From: a bacterium
Lineage (GTDB): Bacteria; Latescibacterota; UBA2968
Assembly: GCA_027296045.1 (NCBI GenBank)
Contig: JAPUJS010000120.1
Coordinates: forward strand, 1-7,300
DNA length: 7,300 nucleotides
Direction: 5' to 3'
The position numbers were made by a program, and so were the translations under genes. Below, in pieces: positions 1 to 6,997 of this stretch (position 1 is the stretch's first letter; each line of letters begins with the position of its first letter). The notes below the pieces were generated by a model that worked only from the letters and a program-made list of their open reading frames with translations, was not told where the DNA came from and did not search any database.

Positions 1-779
1 TCCTCTGCCTCCTCCTCTTTGTCCCGGCCGTTTATATCATCTATCTGGGCATCACCCGCATCGTGGTCGAAGGCGGCCTAATCTTTGTCCGCCCTCCCCT
101 TCTCCCCCAGTCCTTTGCCATCTTTTCCCTGGGCACCACCACACAGGTCACACTCACCCCACTCACCTCGATGGCCCTCAACTACGGCTGGTTCAGCGAT
201 ATCAAAGCCACCTTCATTGTCGCCGTTGCCCATGCCTCCAAAATGATCGACCGCGCCCGTGTCGGCCGCAAAGCCATCCTCCTGGCCGTCCTGGCCTCTC
301 TGGCGATGGCGCTTACTTGCTCGGTCGGTTACACCATCTATATGGGCTACAAAATCGGCGCCTACAACATGGACCGCTGGCTCTTTCAATCTGCAGGTCG
401 TCTCCCCTTCACCAACATCGCTTCCAAGCTCCGAAACCCCTTCGACCCCGATTTTCAGCGCCTCGCCTTTATGGGCATCGGCGCCACCGTCATGGCCGGC
501 CTCACCTTCTTGCGCTACCGTTTCACCTGGTGGCCCCTCGCTCCCCTGGGCTATCCCATTGCCGGTGTCCAGATGGTGCGCAACACCGCCCTCACCATCT
601 TCATCGCCTGGGCCTTCAAAGTCCTCCTCCTGAAAATTGGCGGCAATCGCCTCTATCAAAGCGCCCTGCCCTTCTTCTTTGGCCTCATGATTGGCTTCTA
701 CACCGGCCTGGGCATTGCCTGGATCGTCGATTTCTTCTGGTTCCCCGGCGGACAGGGACATTATCTTTACGGTGTATAA
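1..779 (+). CDS. C-terminal part of a polytopic membrane protein, DUF6785/DUF6784-like (partial, left edge)
   Basis: The reading frame is open from base 3 and ends at TAA 777-779, giving 258 visible residues; the true start lies before the window. The fragment is strongly hydrophobic. It begins inside a membrane segment (about residues 1-18), followed by a Val-Glu-Gly-Gly turn and a conserved-looking loop with PPLLPQSF. Further likely membrane helices lie near residues 91-117, 152-170, 196-211 and 220-246. The end, with PFFFGLMIGFYTGLGIAWIVD, resembles from memory the C-terminal DUF6784 region of ~600-residue DUF6785 proteins common in planctomycete, Latescibacterota and Poribacteria genomes. 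Those have an oligopeptide-transporter-like look but no proven function that I know. An internal GTG at 63 is not a credible start because the frame and its hydrophobic pattern continue upstream. The Nudix gene follows after 15 bases, suggesting one transcript. Coding and membrane location are near certain; the family is moderately sure. Confidence 0.85.
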   Translation, partial: LCLLLFVPAVYIIYLGITRIVVEGGLIFVRPPLLPQSFAIFSLGTTTQVTLTPLTSMALNYGWFSDIKATFIVAVAHASKMIDRARVGRKAILLAVLASLAMALTCSVGYTIYMGYKIGAYNMDRWLFQSAGRLPFTNIASKLRNPFDPDFQRLAFMGIGATVMAGLTFLRYRFTWWPLAPLGYPIAGVQMVRNTALTIFIAWAFKVLLLKIGGNRLYQSALPFFFGLMIGFYTGLGIAWIVDFFWFPGGQGHYLYGV

Positions 780-794
780 AAACAGGAGCACAAT

Positions 795-1346
795 ATGGCA
801 ATATTAGGCGCGTGTGTCGCCGTTATCGAATCCGGAAAAATTCTCCTCACCCAACGCGAAGACTTTGAAGTCTGGTGCCTGCCCGGCGGCCACGTCGAAT
901 CCGGTGAATCCGCCGCTCAGGCCGCTGTCAGAGAAGCCTTTGAAGAAACCGGACTCAAAGTCGAACTCACACAACTGATCGGTGTTTATTTTAGAAACCG
1001 AGGGGATGACGGCATACACATCTTCTCTTTTCTCGCCAAACCCGTGGGCGGCGTTTTAAAACCCCAACTTGGCGAAGTAATCGATGTCCGATATTTCGAC
1101 CCCAACGACCTTCCCGACGTCCTGTTCTGGGGCCAACGCCAACGCATCCAGGATGTCTTGGACAACTTGGGTGGAAGCGCGTTTCGCACCCAAAAAATCC
1201 ACTGGCCCTTTGAAGAAAACCGGACCCGTCAGGAAATCTACGACCTCCGAGATCAGTCCGGTCTGTCTCGATACGATTTCTATGTCCAGCATTTCGGACA
1301 AGCCGGAGCAGAACAAAGCCAATCAGAAATTGGCCCGGTCGAATAA
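795..1346 (+). CDS. Nudix hydrolase
   Basis: This 183-residue protein carries a complete Nudix box at residues 32-54. It matches G-x5-E-x7-R-E-U-x-E-E-x-G-U exactly, reading GHVESGE, then R46 E47, E50 E51 and G53 L54. Glu47, Glu50 and Glu51 are the expected metal-binding and catalytic carboxylates. The preceding strand, with WCLPGGHVESGE, is typical of MutT-like enzymes. Such enzymes hydrolyse nucleoside diphosphates linked to another group (damaged NTPs, ADP-ribose, nucleotide sugars); the sequence does not fix the substrate. The Nudix fold should end near residue 130. About 50 further residues, rich in charged and aromatic side chains, are not recognisable to me. The ATG is well supported by AGGAG at 784-788 with a 6-base gap. 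No signal peptide is seen, so it is cytoplasmic. It lies 15 bases after the membrane-protein gene, probably in the same operon. Confidence 0.95.
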   Translation: MAILGACVAVIESGKILLTQREDFEVWCLPGGHVESGESAAQAAVREAFEETGLKVELTQLIGVYFRNRGDDGIHIFSFLAKPVGGVLKPQLGEVIDVRYFDPNDLPDVLFWGQRQRIQDVLDNLGGSAFRTQKIHWPFEENRTRQEIYDLRDQSGLSRYDFYVQHFGQAGAEQSQSEIGPVE

Positions 1347-1417
1347 CAGCTATTGATGCCAGCATATCTAAAGTGACACTGATCTCGGGGCTTTGAATAC
1401 TTGAACTTTCATGCCCC

Positions 1418-1519
1418 GGCCCTCTCCCTGTCTCGCTCCGCTCGACGGTCCCTCTCCCACGTGTGGGAGAGGGATGTTTGAGGGTTGCCGTTCAGGCGCC
1501 CTCAGACGGGGTGAGGGCC
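1418..1519. repeat. Palindromic GC-rich intergenic repeat
   Basis: The spacer between the Nudix and glycosyltransferase genes contains nested inverted repeats. A perfect hairpin lies at 1450-1473: CCCTCTCCCA pairs with TGGGAGAGGG around a 4-base loop. A second hairpin lies at 1498-1518: GCCCTCA pairs with TGAGGGC around 7 bases. The outer ends GGCCCTC (1418-1424) and GAGGGCC (1513-1519) are also exact reverse complements. CCCTCTCCC occurs twice directly (1420-1428 and 1450-1458). From general knowledge, elements built on CCCTCTCCC/GAGGGTGAGGG are scattered between genes in many bacterial genomes. No T-run follows either hairpin, so it is not a standard intrinsic terminator, although the mRNA structure could affect 3' stability of the Nudix transcript. 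Confidence 0.65.
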
Positions 1520-1577
1520 TGAGGCGATGTATCATTAAAAACGCTAAGATCAATAAGCCTCAAGTCCCCTTTGTCCC

Positions 1578-1583
1578 AAAAGG
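1578..1583 (+). promoter_or_regulatory. Ribosome binding site deciding the TTG start of the glycosyltransferase
   Basis: AAAAGG sits 7 bases before TTG 1591. It is a partial Shine-Dalgarno match, but it is the only plausible site next to a start codon that immediately precedes conserved glycosyltransferase sequence. No in-frame ATG or GTG exists between the repeat-derived ATG at 1411 and the start of homology. Confidence 0.5.
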
Positions 1584-1590
1584 CTGCAAT

Positions 1591-2757
1591 TTGAACAAAC
1601 TCCGGATCCTACAAATCGTCACCCGCCTCGCAGTGCGCGGCGTGCCCCGTCATGTCCTGGACATCGCCGCAGGTCTGGACCCAGAACGGTACGAAGTCGA
1701 AGTCATCGCTGGCCGAAGCGAACCCAACGAGGGCAGCCTCTGGGAAGAAGCCGAAGCCCGGGGAATCGTAACCCACCGCATCGAATCCCTCCAGCGTTCC
1801 GTCCATCCAGGTGACGACGTCAAAACATGGATCGCACTCTACCGCAAAATCAAACACGGTCGATACGACATCGTCCACACCCACATCGCCAAAGCCGGCT
1901 TCCTCGGCCGCCTGGCCGCCCGATGGGCCGGTATTCCGATCATCCTCCATACCTATCATGGAGAAATCGAAGAACTCCGGGGCCATTCTATCCAGAGCCG
2001 TATTTTTACCACCTGCGAAGCCCTTGCCTCCCGTGTTTCAAACGCCCTTGTCTCCGTAAGCCAAAACACCGCCCAAACCCTGATCACAAAAGGTATTGGC
2101 TCTCCGAACAAATATACCGTCATCCCAAACGGCATCGACCTGAAAAACTATCAACTGGATCAGATTCCAAAAATCGATATCAAAGGCACACCCCGCCTCG
2201 GTGTCATCGCCAGCCTGACCGTTGAAAAAGGCATCGACATCCTGCTCCAGAGCCTACCACCGCTTCTTGAAAATCACCCCGATTTACGCCTCTACATTCT
2301 GGGAGACGGCCCGCTCCGAGAATCCCTAAACCATCAAACCCAACAGTTAAACATCCAGAACCACGTCCACTTTTCAGGAAACGTCGAAGACGTACGTCCC
2401 TGGATCGCCGCTTTCGACCTGGTCGTCCTGCCTTCCAGACACGAAGCCATGGGCCGGTCTCTGCTCGAAGCCATGGCCATGGGACGCCCCGTCATCGCCA
2501 GCCGAACGGGTGGCATACCCGAGCTTGTTCGTCACAATGAGACCGGGATACTGGTTCCCCCCGAAGACCCCAAAGCCCTCGCACAAGCCATAGACGATCT
2601 GTTTCAAAATGACCAAAAACGTCTCACATTGGCACAATCGGGAAAAGCCGATGTAGAACATCGATTCAGTCTGGAGACCATGATAGACCGACTGGATAGG
2701 CTCTACCAGGACCTCTATTCAAAACAACACCACTCCAAATCCCATCGACAGCTATGA
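1591..2757 (+). CDS. GT4-family glycosyltransferase (GT-B fold)
   Basis: This is a 388-residue protein from TTG 1591, normal for the GT4 family of retaining, nucleotide-sugar-dependent glycosyltransferases. The N-terminal Rossmann half starts with KLRILQIVTRL and a V17-R-G-V-P-R loop for acceptor binding. It continues through DIVHTHIAKAGFLGRLAAR (residues 93-111) and HTYHGE (120-125). The C-terminal half shows VIPNGID (177-183), a donor-phosphate loop with K213-G214 and GDGP (238-241). The diagnostic E-x7-E motif is Glu285 and Glu293 in HEAMGRSLLEAM, followed by GRPVIAS and TGGIPELV. No membrane segment is visible, so it is cytosolic or peripheral. The pattern resembles CapM/WcaL-type enzymes that build surface glycans; donor and acceptor are not predictable. 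The frame stays open upstream to ATG 1411, but those 60 codons translate the intergenic repeat and should be excluded. The stop overlaps or nearly touches the glycosidase gene, implying translational coupling. Confidence 0.93.
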   Translation: MNKLRILQIVTRLAVRGVPRHVLDIAAGLDPERYEVEVIAGRSEPNEGSLWEEAEARGIVTHRIESLQRSVHPGDDVKTWIALYRKIKHGRYDIVHTHIAKAGFLGRLAARWAGIPIILHTYHGEIEELRGHSIQSRIFTTCEALASRVSNALVSVSQNTAQTLITKGIGSPNKYTVIPNGIDLKNYQLDQIPKIDIKGTPRLGVIASLTVEKGIDILLQSLPPLLENHPDLRLYILGDGPLRESLNHQTQQLNIQNHVHFSGNVEDVRPWIAAFDLVVLPSRHEAMGRSLLEAMAMGRPVIASRTGGIPELVRHNETGILVPPEDPKALAQAIDDLFQNDQKRLTLAQSGKADVEHRFSLETMIDRLDRLYQDLYSKQHHSKSHRQL

Positions 2758-2760
2758 CGC

Positions 2761-2765
2761 AAGGA
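2761..2765 (+). promoter_or_regulatory. Ribosome binding site deciding the glycosidase start
   Basis: AAGGA lies 6 bases before ATG 2772. The alternative in-frame ATG at 2754 overlaps the glycosyltransferase stop as ATGA but has no purine-rich site before it, and it would only add MTQGST. I therefore prefer 2772. The 2754 start remains possible through stop-start re-initiation. Confidence 0.55.
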
Positions 2766-2771
2766 TCAACA

Positions 2772-5651
2772 ATGCATCCAGATCTCCCAACCGGTCTCTA
2801 CCCCTTCTGGTTTTGGAACGACCACCTCACGGCCGACGAAATCCGCCGTCAGATTAAAGAAATGTCCGACCAGGGCATCAAAGGCTTTTTCATCCACCCC
2901 CGCCAGGGCCTCGGGCAACCTTATCTTTCCGAAGCCTTCTTTGAAATGGTCGATGCCGCCGTCGATGCCGCCGAACAGCACGGCCTTAAAGTCCACCTCT
3001 ACGACGAATACCCCTATCCCAGCGGCATTGCCGGTGGCGAAGTCGTCCTGGGACAACCCCAATTCGCCGCCACACGTCTCAGACAGCAAACCCATCGAGT
3101 TGAGGGCGGCCACATCCGCCTGGCCCTTCCCCAGGGCAAAATCCTCAATGCAACAGCCTACCCCATCCGAAATGACCGGATCGAGTGGGACTCCGGACTC
3201 GACCTCCGACCTCACATCGGCATCGTGTTGGACACCGAATCCTACAACGAAAACACCGGCCTCACGATGTACAACCGAAAACGCTACTTCGCCAGCAATC
3301 CCACGCCCTACCTCGAAGTCACGCTACCGGACACTCCCCATCAAATCTTCATTAGCGCACAAATCGAAGTCACCCGCCACAAATACTGGGACCGCTTCGT
3401 CGACGTCTTGAACAAAGACGCCATCCATCAATTCATCGCCTGCACCCACAAACGCTACTACAAACGCTACGCCAAAAAGTTCGGCACCACCATTGTCTCC
3501 ATCTTTGTCGACGAAACCGCTCCACACTGGTCCGACAAAATCCCCGAGACCTTCCGAAAAACGTACGGCTATAACCTCCTGGAAAATCTCCCTGCCCTTC
3601 AAGACGCTACCCACCCAGATCACCTCAAGGTCGCTCACGACCTCTACCGACTCCGCTACCGCATGTTCTGCGACGCCTTCGAAACCCCCATCGCCACCTG
3701 GTGCCAGGACCACAACATCCTCTATTCAGGCGAAAAACATGCCCTGCGCCTATCTCAGCTCAACTTCATGGACATCCCCGGCTGTGACCCCGGACACACC
3801 AAAGCCGGTGCCAAAATGGACCTCCACGGAGGGGACCCCCGCCGCAACGCCCGGTCCACCGCTTCGGGCGCGTACTTCTACGACAAAATCGGTGCCCTGT
3901 GTGAATGCTACCACTCCATGGGCTGGAGCGCCACCCTCCAGGATGCCAAACTTGTTGCCGAAGGCCTCCTCCAAAACGGCATCCAATACCTCGTTCCCCA
4001 CGGCTTCTTTTACAGCACCCACGCCCTCAAAAAACACGACGCCCCACCCACCTTCTTCTTCCAGATGCCCTACTGGCCCTTCTTCCACCACCTCACGGAC
4101 CGCGTGAATCGCATTGCCAAACACTTCCAGAACACCTACATCGACGCCGACATCCTTGTCGTGGAACCCGGCAGTGGCATGCCCACAAAAGACGACCACG
4201 ATGCCTACATGCGCCTTCAGGACTGCCTGCTTGAAAACCACCTCGAATTCCTCATGGTCGATACCGACATCCTGGAAAAAGGCAAACGCAAAAACGAAAT
4301 CATCCACCTCAAAGACCTCGAAGCCCGCCTGGTCATCGTCCCGCCCATGCCGGTCATCGAGCAGCCGCTCCAAACCTGGCTAAACGCCTACCAGGCCGAC
4401 GGTGGACACGTCATCTATTGCGACCGAACATTCGACGCCAAAAAGTTCATTGCCCAGATCCTTACAATCACCTCTCCGACCCTGAGCATTCAAGAAGAAG
4501 GCAAAGAGATCCCAGCTCTGCACGTCGTCAAACGCAAATCCGACCACCAAACCCTCTGGTTTGTGCTCAACACCGGCGGCCAGAAACATACTGCTACCTT
4601 TCCATCTCAAAACGAACTGCAAGAACACCCCCTAAACGACGCCCTGCCGACCGGATTAAAAAAAGAAAACGGCACGTATACACGCACCGTCTACCCCTTC
4701 GACTCTTTCCTGCTCGAATCCACCCAAACCGAACCGGCGTCCGAAATACTTCCCCAAATCACAATCCCCATCACCGGCCCGGCACACCTGAAACGCGACC
4801 GAAAAAATCTCCTCCGAATGGACGAATGGCAGATGTCGCTCTTAGATGAAAACGGATCGCCCGCCCAAACAGCCACCGTCCATTCCATGCCGTTGAGCAA
4901 CCAGCTCCACAACGGCAAATTCCAGTTTCAGCCCGAATTCCGAACCTCCTTCGGATCCAGACCTGAACTGGACTTTCCCGAACTCACCGTCCGCTACGCC
5001 CACACCTTCGAAAATACCTATACCGGTCCTGTAGAACTGGTCATGGAACCCGGTTCCATTGTCGGTGCCTGGACAATCCGCATCAACAATGCCGATCCCA
5101 TCCACCCAGAACACGTTGCCCCAACCGACACCCACATCCACGGCAGCCTTGGCATCGACATCACCCCGTCGCTCAGAGAAGGCGCCAACACCATCGCCGT
5201 TGAACTCACCACCAACCGAACCGACGGCGGTCTGCTCAACCCCATCTACCTCGCCGGCGATTTCGGCGTTACTCTCGACCCCATCACCCTCACCGACCCG
5301 TTGAATGAAGGCACCTTCGAGTCCTACCGCCAGAACCGCATCCCTTTCTACGACGGCGTAATTGCATACACTACCGAATTCGAACTGGATGTGGTGCCCG
5401 AAAGCGAATGGGTGCTTATCCATCTCCAATACGAACACCCCTTCCACGAAGCCAGCGAAGTCTCCATCAACAATGCCCCCTTCCAGCCCGTCCTCTGGGA
5501 ACCCCGCTGCCTCAAACTCGCCACAGAACACCTGCATATCGGCACCAATCGCATCACAACCCGGGTCCACACCTCCCTGATTCGATCCTTCGAAGGCACC
5601 TGGTTCGACTACACCGTCCATCAATATCGAGACGTCCGGGAAGGTCTTTAA
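2772..5651 (+). CDS. Large GH106-like glycoside hydrolase with C-terminal beta-sandwich domains
   Basis: The protein has 959 residues from the preferred ATG (965 from 2754). Residues 8-90 carry the pattern of the GH106 (alpha-L-rhamnosidase) type of barrel: YPFWFWNDHLT, then GIKGFFIHPRQGLG, then LYDEYPYPSG. Later barrel signatures are FVDE (Glu248), YGYNLLENLPAL, SGEKH (Glu321), a conserved PG-D loop near 336-339, CECYHSMGW (Glu378) and LVPHGFFYS. Glu248, Glu321 and Glu378 are candidate catalytic or ligand residues; I cannot assign acid and base. Residues ~455-560 look like the GATase-like Rossmann domain found in several such hydrolases. A beta-rich linker follows, then a GH2-type sugar-binding beta-sandwich (~730-835, with ITPSLREGANTIAVEL) and a last beta domain to the end. 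No signal peptide or membrane anchor is seen. Rhamnosidase activity is only a guess from fold family. It is coupled to the upstream GT4 gene and followed by a terminator. Confidence 0.85.
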   Translation: MHPDLPTGLYPFWFWNDHLTADEIRRQIKEMSDQGIKGFFIHPRQGLGQPYLSEAFFEMVDAAVDAAEQHGLKVHLYDEYPYPSGIAGGEVVLGQPQFAATRLRQQTHRVEGGHIRLALPQGKILNATAYPIRNDRIEWDSGLDLRPHIGIVLDTESYNENTGLTMYNRKRYFASNPTPYLEVTLPDTPHQIFISAQIEVTRHKYWDRFVDVLNKDAIHQFIACTHKRYYKRYAKKFGTTIVSIFVDETAPHWSDKIPETFRKTYGYNLLENLPALQDATHPDHLKVAHDLYRLRYRMFCDAFETPIATWCQDHNILYSGEKHALRLSQLNFMDIPGCDPGHTKAGAKMDLHGGDPRRNARSTASGAYFYDKIGALCECYHSMGWSATLQDAKLVAEGLLQNGIQYLVPHGFFYSTHALKKHDAPPTFFFQMPYWPFFHHLTDRVNRIAKHFQNTYIDADILVVEPGSGMPTKDDHDAYMRLQDCLLENHLEFLMVDTDILEKGKRKNEIIHLKDLEARLVIVPPMPVIEQPLQTWLNAYQADGGHVIYCDRTFDAKKFIAQILTITSPTLSIQEEGKEIPALHVVKRKSDHQTLWFVLNTGGQKHTATFPSQNELQEHPLNDALPTGLKKENGTYTRTVYPFDSFLLESTQTEPASEILPQITIPITGPAHLKRDRKNLLRMDEWQMSLLDENGSPAQTATVHSMPLSNQLHNGKFQFQPEFRTSFGSRPELDFPELTVRYAHTFENTYTGPVELVMEPGSIVGAWTIRINNADPIHPEHVAPTDTHIHGSLGIDITPSLREGANTIAVELTTNRTDGGLLNPIYLAGDFGVTLDPITLTDPLNEGTFESYRQNRIPFYDGVIAYTTEFELDVVPESEWVLIHLQYEHPFHEASEVSINNAPFQPVLWEPRCLKLATEHLHIGTNRITTRVHTSLIRSFEGTWFDYTVHQYRDVREGL

Positions 5652-5665
5652 AAATCATAAAAATA

Positions 5666-5700
5666 AAAAGCCCGCCGGAAAACGATTCCGGCGGGCTTTT
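5666..5700. terminator. Bidirectional intrinsic terminator between convergent genes
   Basis: A perfect 15-base-pair inverted repeat (5666-5680 with 5686-5700) surrounds the 5-base loop AACGA. The core stem is GCCCGCCGGA/TCCGGCGGGC with flanking A4/T4. On the plus strand the stem ends in TTTT, 15 bases after the glycosidase stop. On the minus strand the A-rich DNA at 5650-5669 becomes a long T-rich run, so it should also end the sigma-ankyrin transcript, whose stop codon is about 75 bases away. Confidence 0.92.
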
Positions 5701-5775
5701 GAAACACTGGAACGCTGCAAATGCGATGTGCGCAAGCCTCGCAGAAAAACTGGGCTACGGCCAGAACGACTTCTA

Positions 5776-6951
5776 TCATCCCTTGCCTTTATTCTTCTGA
5801 AGCAATGCCACAACCCGATCACACCCGCATCCTATCGCACGTTTCAAAGCCGTCGCGCCATTGGGACCGGTTTGATTTACATCCGCACCGCGATCCAATA
5901 ACAACTGCACCAGCTCCGGTTCGTCCCGAAACGATGCCAGCAACAGCGGGCTTTCCCCGCCCGCCATCCTGGCCCTCGCACGCTCCGGATCTGCCTCCAA
6001 CAACGCAGCAACTCGATCCGTCCACCCCATAAGAGACGCCACCTCGGCCTGCCCGCCGTGCGCCGCCCAATGCAGTGCCGTTCGGGTCCATCCATCGCGT
6101 TCTGCAACGCATTCAGGTCGGTCTTCAATCAGCTTGCGAACCCGATCTTGCAACCCAAAATTTGCAGCCGTAAACAGATCCGGTTGCCCCGTCGCCTGCA
6201 ACAGCGACGCCGATACATCCGGATTCACCGAACCGTGATGCGCTGCATGCGCCGCCCACAACAACACCGTTTGCCCGTCCTTTCGCCTGGCCTCCACCAA
6301 ATCCGGATCGTCCTGCAACAGGCGTTCCACCTGCACCCGATCCCCCGCCTCAATTGCATCAATCATCGTATTCACCCGGGCCTCAAATTCCGGTCCGGGC
6401 GCATTTCCGTTCACCGTATCCGCAACCATTTTTAAAGTCTCCTCACGCAATTCTCGACGCGCACGGTACAGACGAACCTTCACCGCCCCTTCGCTCACCC
6501 CCAGAAACGCCCCGATCTCTCGAACCGAGCGATCACCTAGATAGAAAAGTGTCAACGCCTGTCGATTCGCCTCCGAAAGTTGCGCCAGGGCCAATAGAGC
6601 TGTTTCGGTCATATCTGCCCGATCACCCGATACTTCTTCTGTCACAGCCAGCTCTCCCAGTGTTTCCATCGAAACAAGAGCAGGCTTTTTATGCCGCAAA
6701 TGGGTCCGGCATCGATTCATCGCAATCGTTCGAAGCCATCCGGCAAACCGATCGGGATCTTTGAGCGTGCCCAATCGCAGATAGGCCTGAATAAACGCTT
6801 CCTGCGCCATGTCTTCGGCCAGATCAAACTCGCCCATCAAACTCAGACACACGCCATAGACCGCATGTTTGCACCGATCAATCAAGCTAGAAAACGCCCG
6901 CCGATCGCCCGTTTGCGCCTGTATCACCAGGGGTTTTAAATCATCATACAC
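5776..6951 (-). CDS. ECF RNA polymerase sigma factor fused to C-terminal ankyrin repeats
   Basis: The protein has 391 residues, about twice the size of a plain ECF sigma factor. Region sigma-2 spans roughly 10-87, with DLAEDMAQEAFIQAY (43-57), which binds core polymerase and the -10 element, and then FAGWLRTIAMNRCRTHLR. Region sigma-4 spans ~118-170, with LSEANRQALTLFYL and the helix-turn-helix REIGAFLGVSEGAVKVRLYRA, which reads the -35 element. After a short linker, residues ~190-391 form about four ankyrin-like units, shown by DGQTVLLWAAH (225-235), RTALHWAAHGG (290-300), SPLLLASF (334-341) and VQLLLDRGADVNQ (348-360). Ankyrin repeats usually bind proteins, so this domain may control the sigma factor or sense a partner; that is inference. 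A CxC pair (Cys375, Cys377) lies near the end. The GTG start is supported by AAGGAGG. No anti-sigma gene follows; the downstream neighbour is convergent. Both domains are clear; the target promoters are unknown. Confidence 0.93.
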   Translation of the reverse strand: MYDDLKPLVIQAQTGDRRAFSSLIDRCKHAVYGVCLSLMGEFDLAEDMAQEAFIQAYLRLGTLKDPDRFAGWLRTIAMNRCRTHLRHKKPALVSMETLGELAVTEEVSGDRADMTETALLALAQLSEANRQALTLFYLGDRSVREIGAFLGVSEGAVKVRLYRARRELREETLKMVADTVNGNAPGPEFEARVNTMIDAIEAGDRVQVERLLQDDPDLVEARRKDGQTVLLWAAHAAHHGSVNPDVSASLLQATGQPDLFTAANFGLQDRVRKLIEDRPECVAERDGWTRTALHWAAHGGQAEVASLMGWTDRVAALLEADPERARARMAGGESPLLLASFRDEPELVQLLLDRGADVNQTGPNGATALKRAIGCGCDRVVALLQKNKGKG

Positions 6952-6961
6952 GTTGCAGAGG

Positions 6962-6968
6962 CCTCCTT
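6962..6968 (-). promoter_or_regulatory. Strong ribosome binding site for the sigma-ankyrin gene
   Basis: On the minus strand AAGGAGG lies 10 bases before GTG 6951-6949. It is the best Shine-Dalgarno match in the window and supports the GTG rather than an internal methionine such as residue 39, which would delete half of region sigma-2. Confidence 0.75.
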
Positions 6969-6997
6969 CATCTTAAAGATGCAGAATCTCAAAAAGG

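Noticed and set aside
78..791. 237-codon open frame on the minus strand opposite the membrane protein
   Set aside because: Its acidic, glycine-rich low-complexity translation is a compositional shadow of hydrophobic plus-strand codons. The plus frame has clear membrane segments and a correctly spaced downstream gene.
1386..1418. CGGGGC/GCCCCG inverted repeat after the Nudix gene as a terminator
   Set aside because: The 6-base stem has a 21-base loop and no following T-run, so it is too weak to call.
3750..4373. 207-codon minus-strand open frame within the hydrolase barrel region
   Set aside because: It is antisense to the conserved barrel motifs of the hydrolase, with a composition typical of a shadow frame and no ribosome binding site noted.
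4842..5624. 260-codon open frame on the minus strand inside the glycosidase gene
   Set aside because: It lies fully antisense to a well-supported domain-bearing protein. Its Gly/Val/Glu/Asp-rich translation is the expected mirror of C-ending codons on the plus strand, and it has no recognisable motif.
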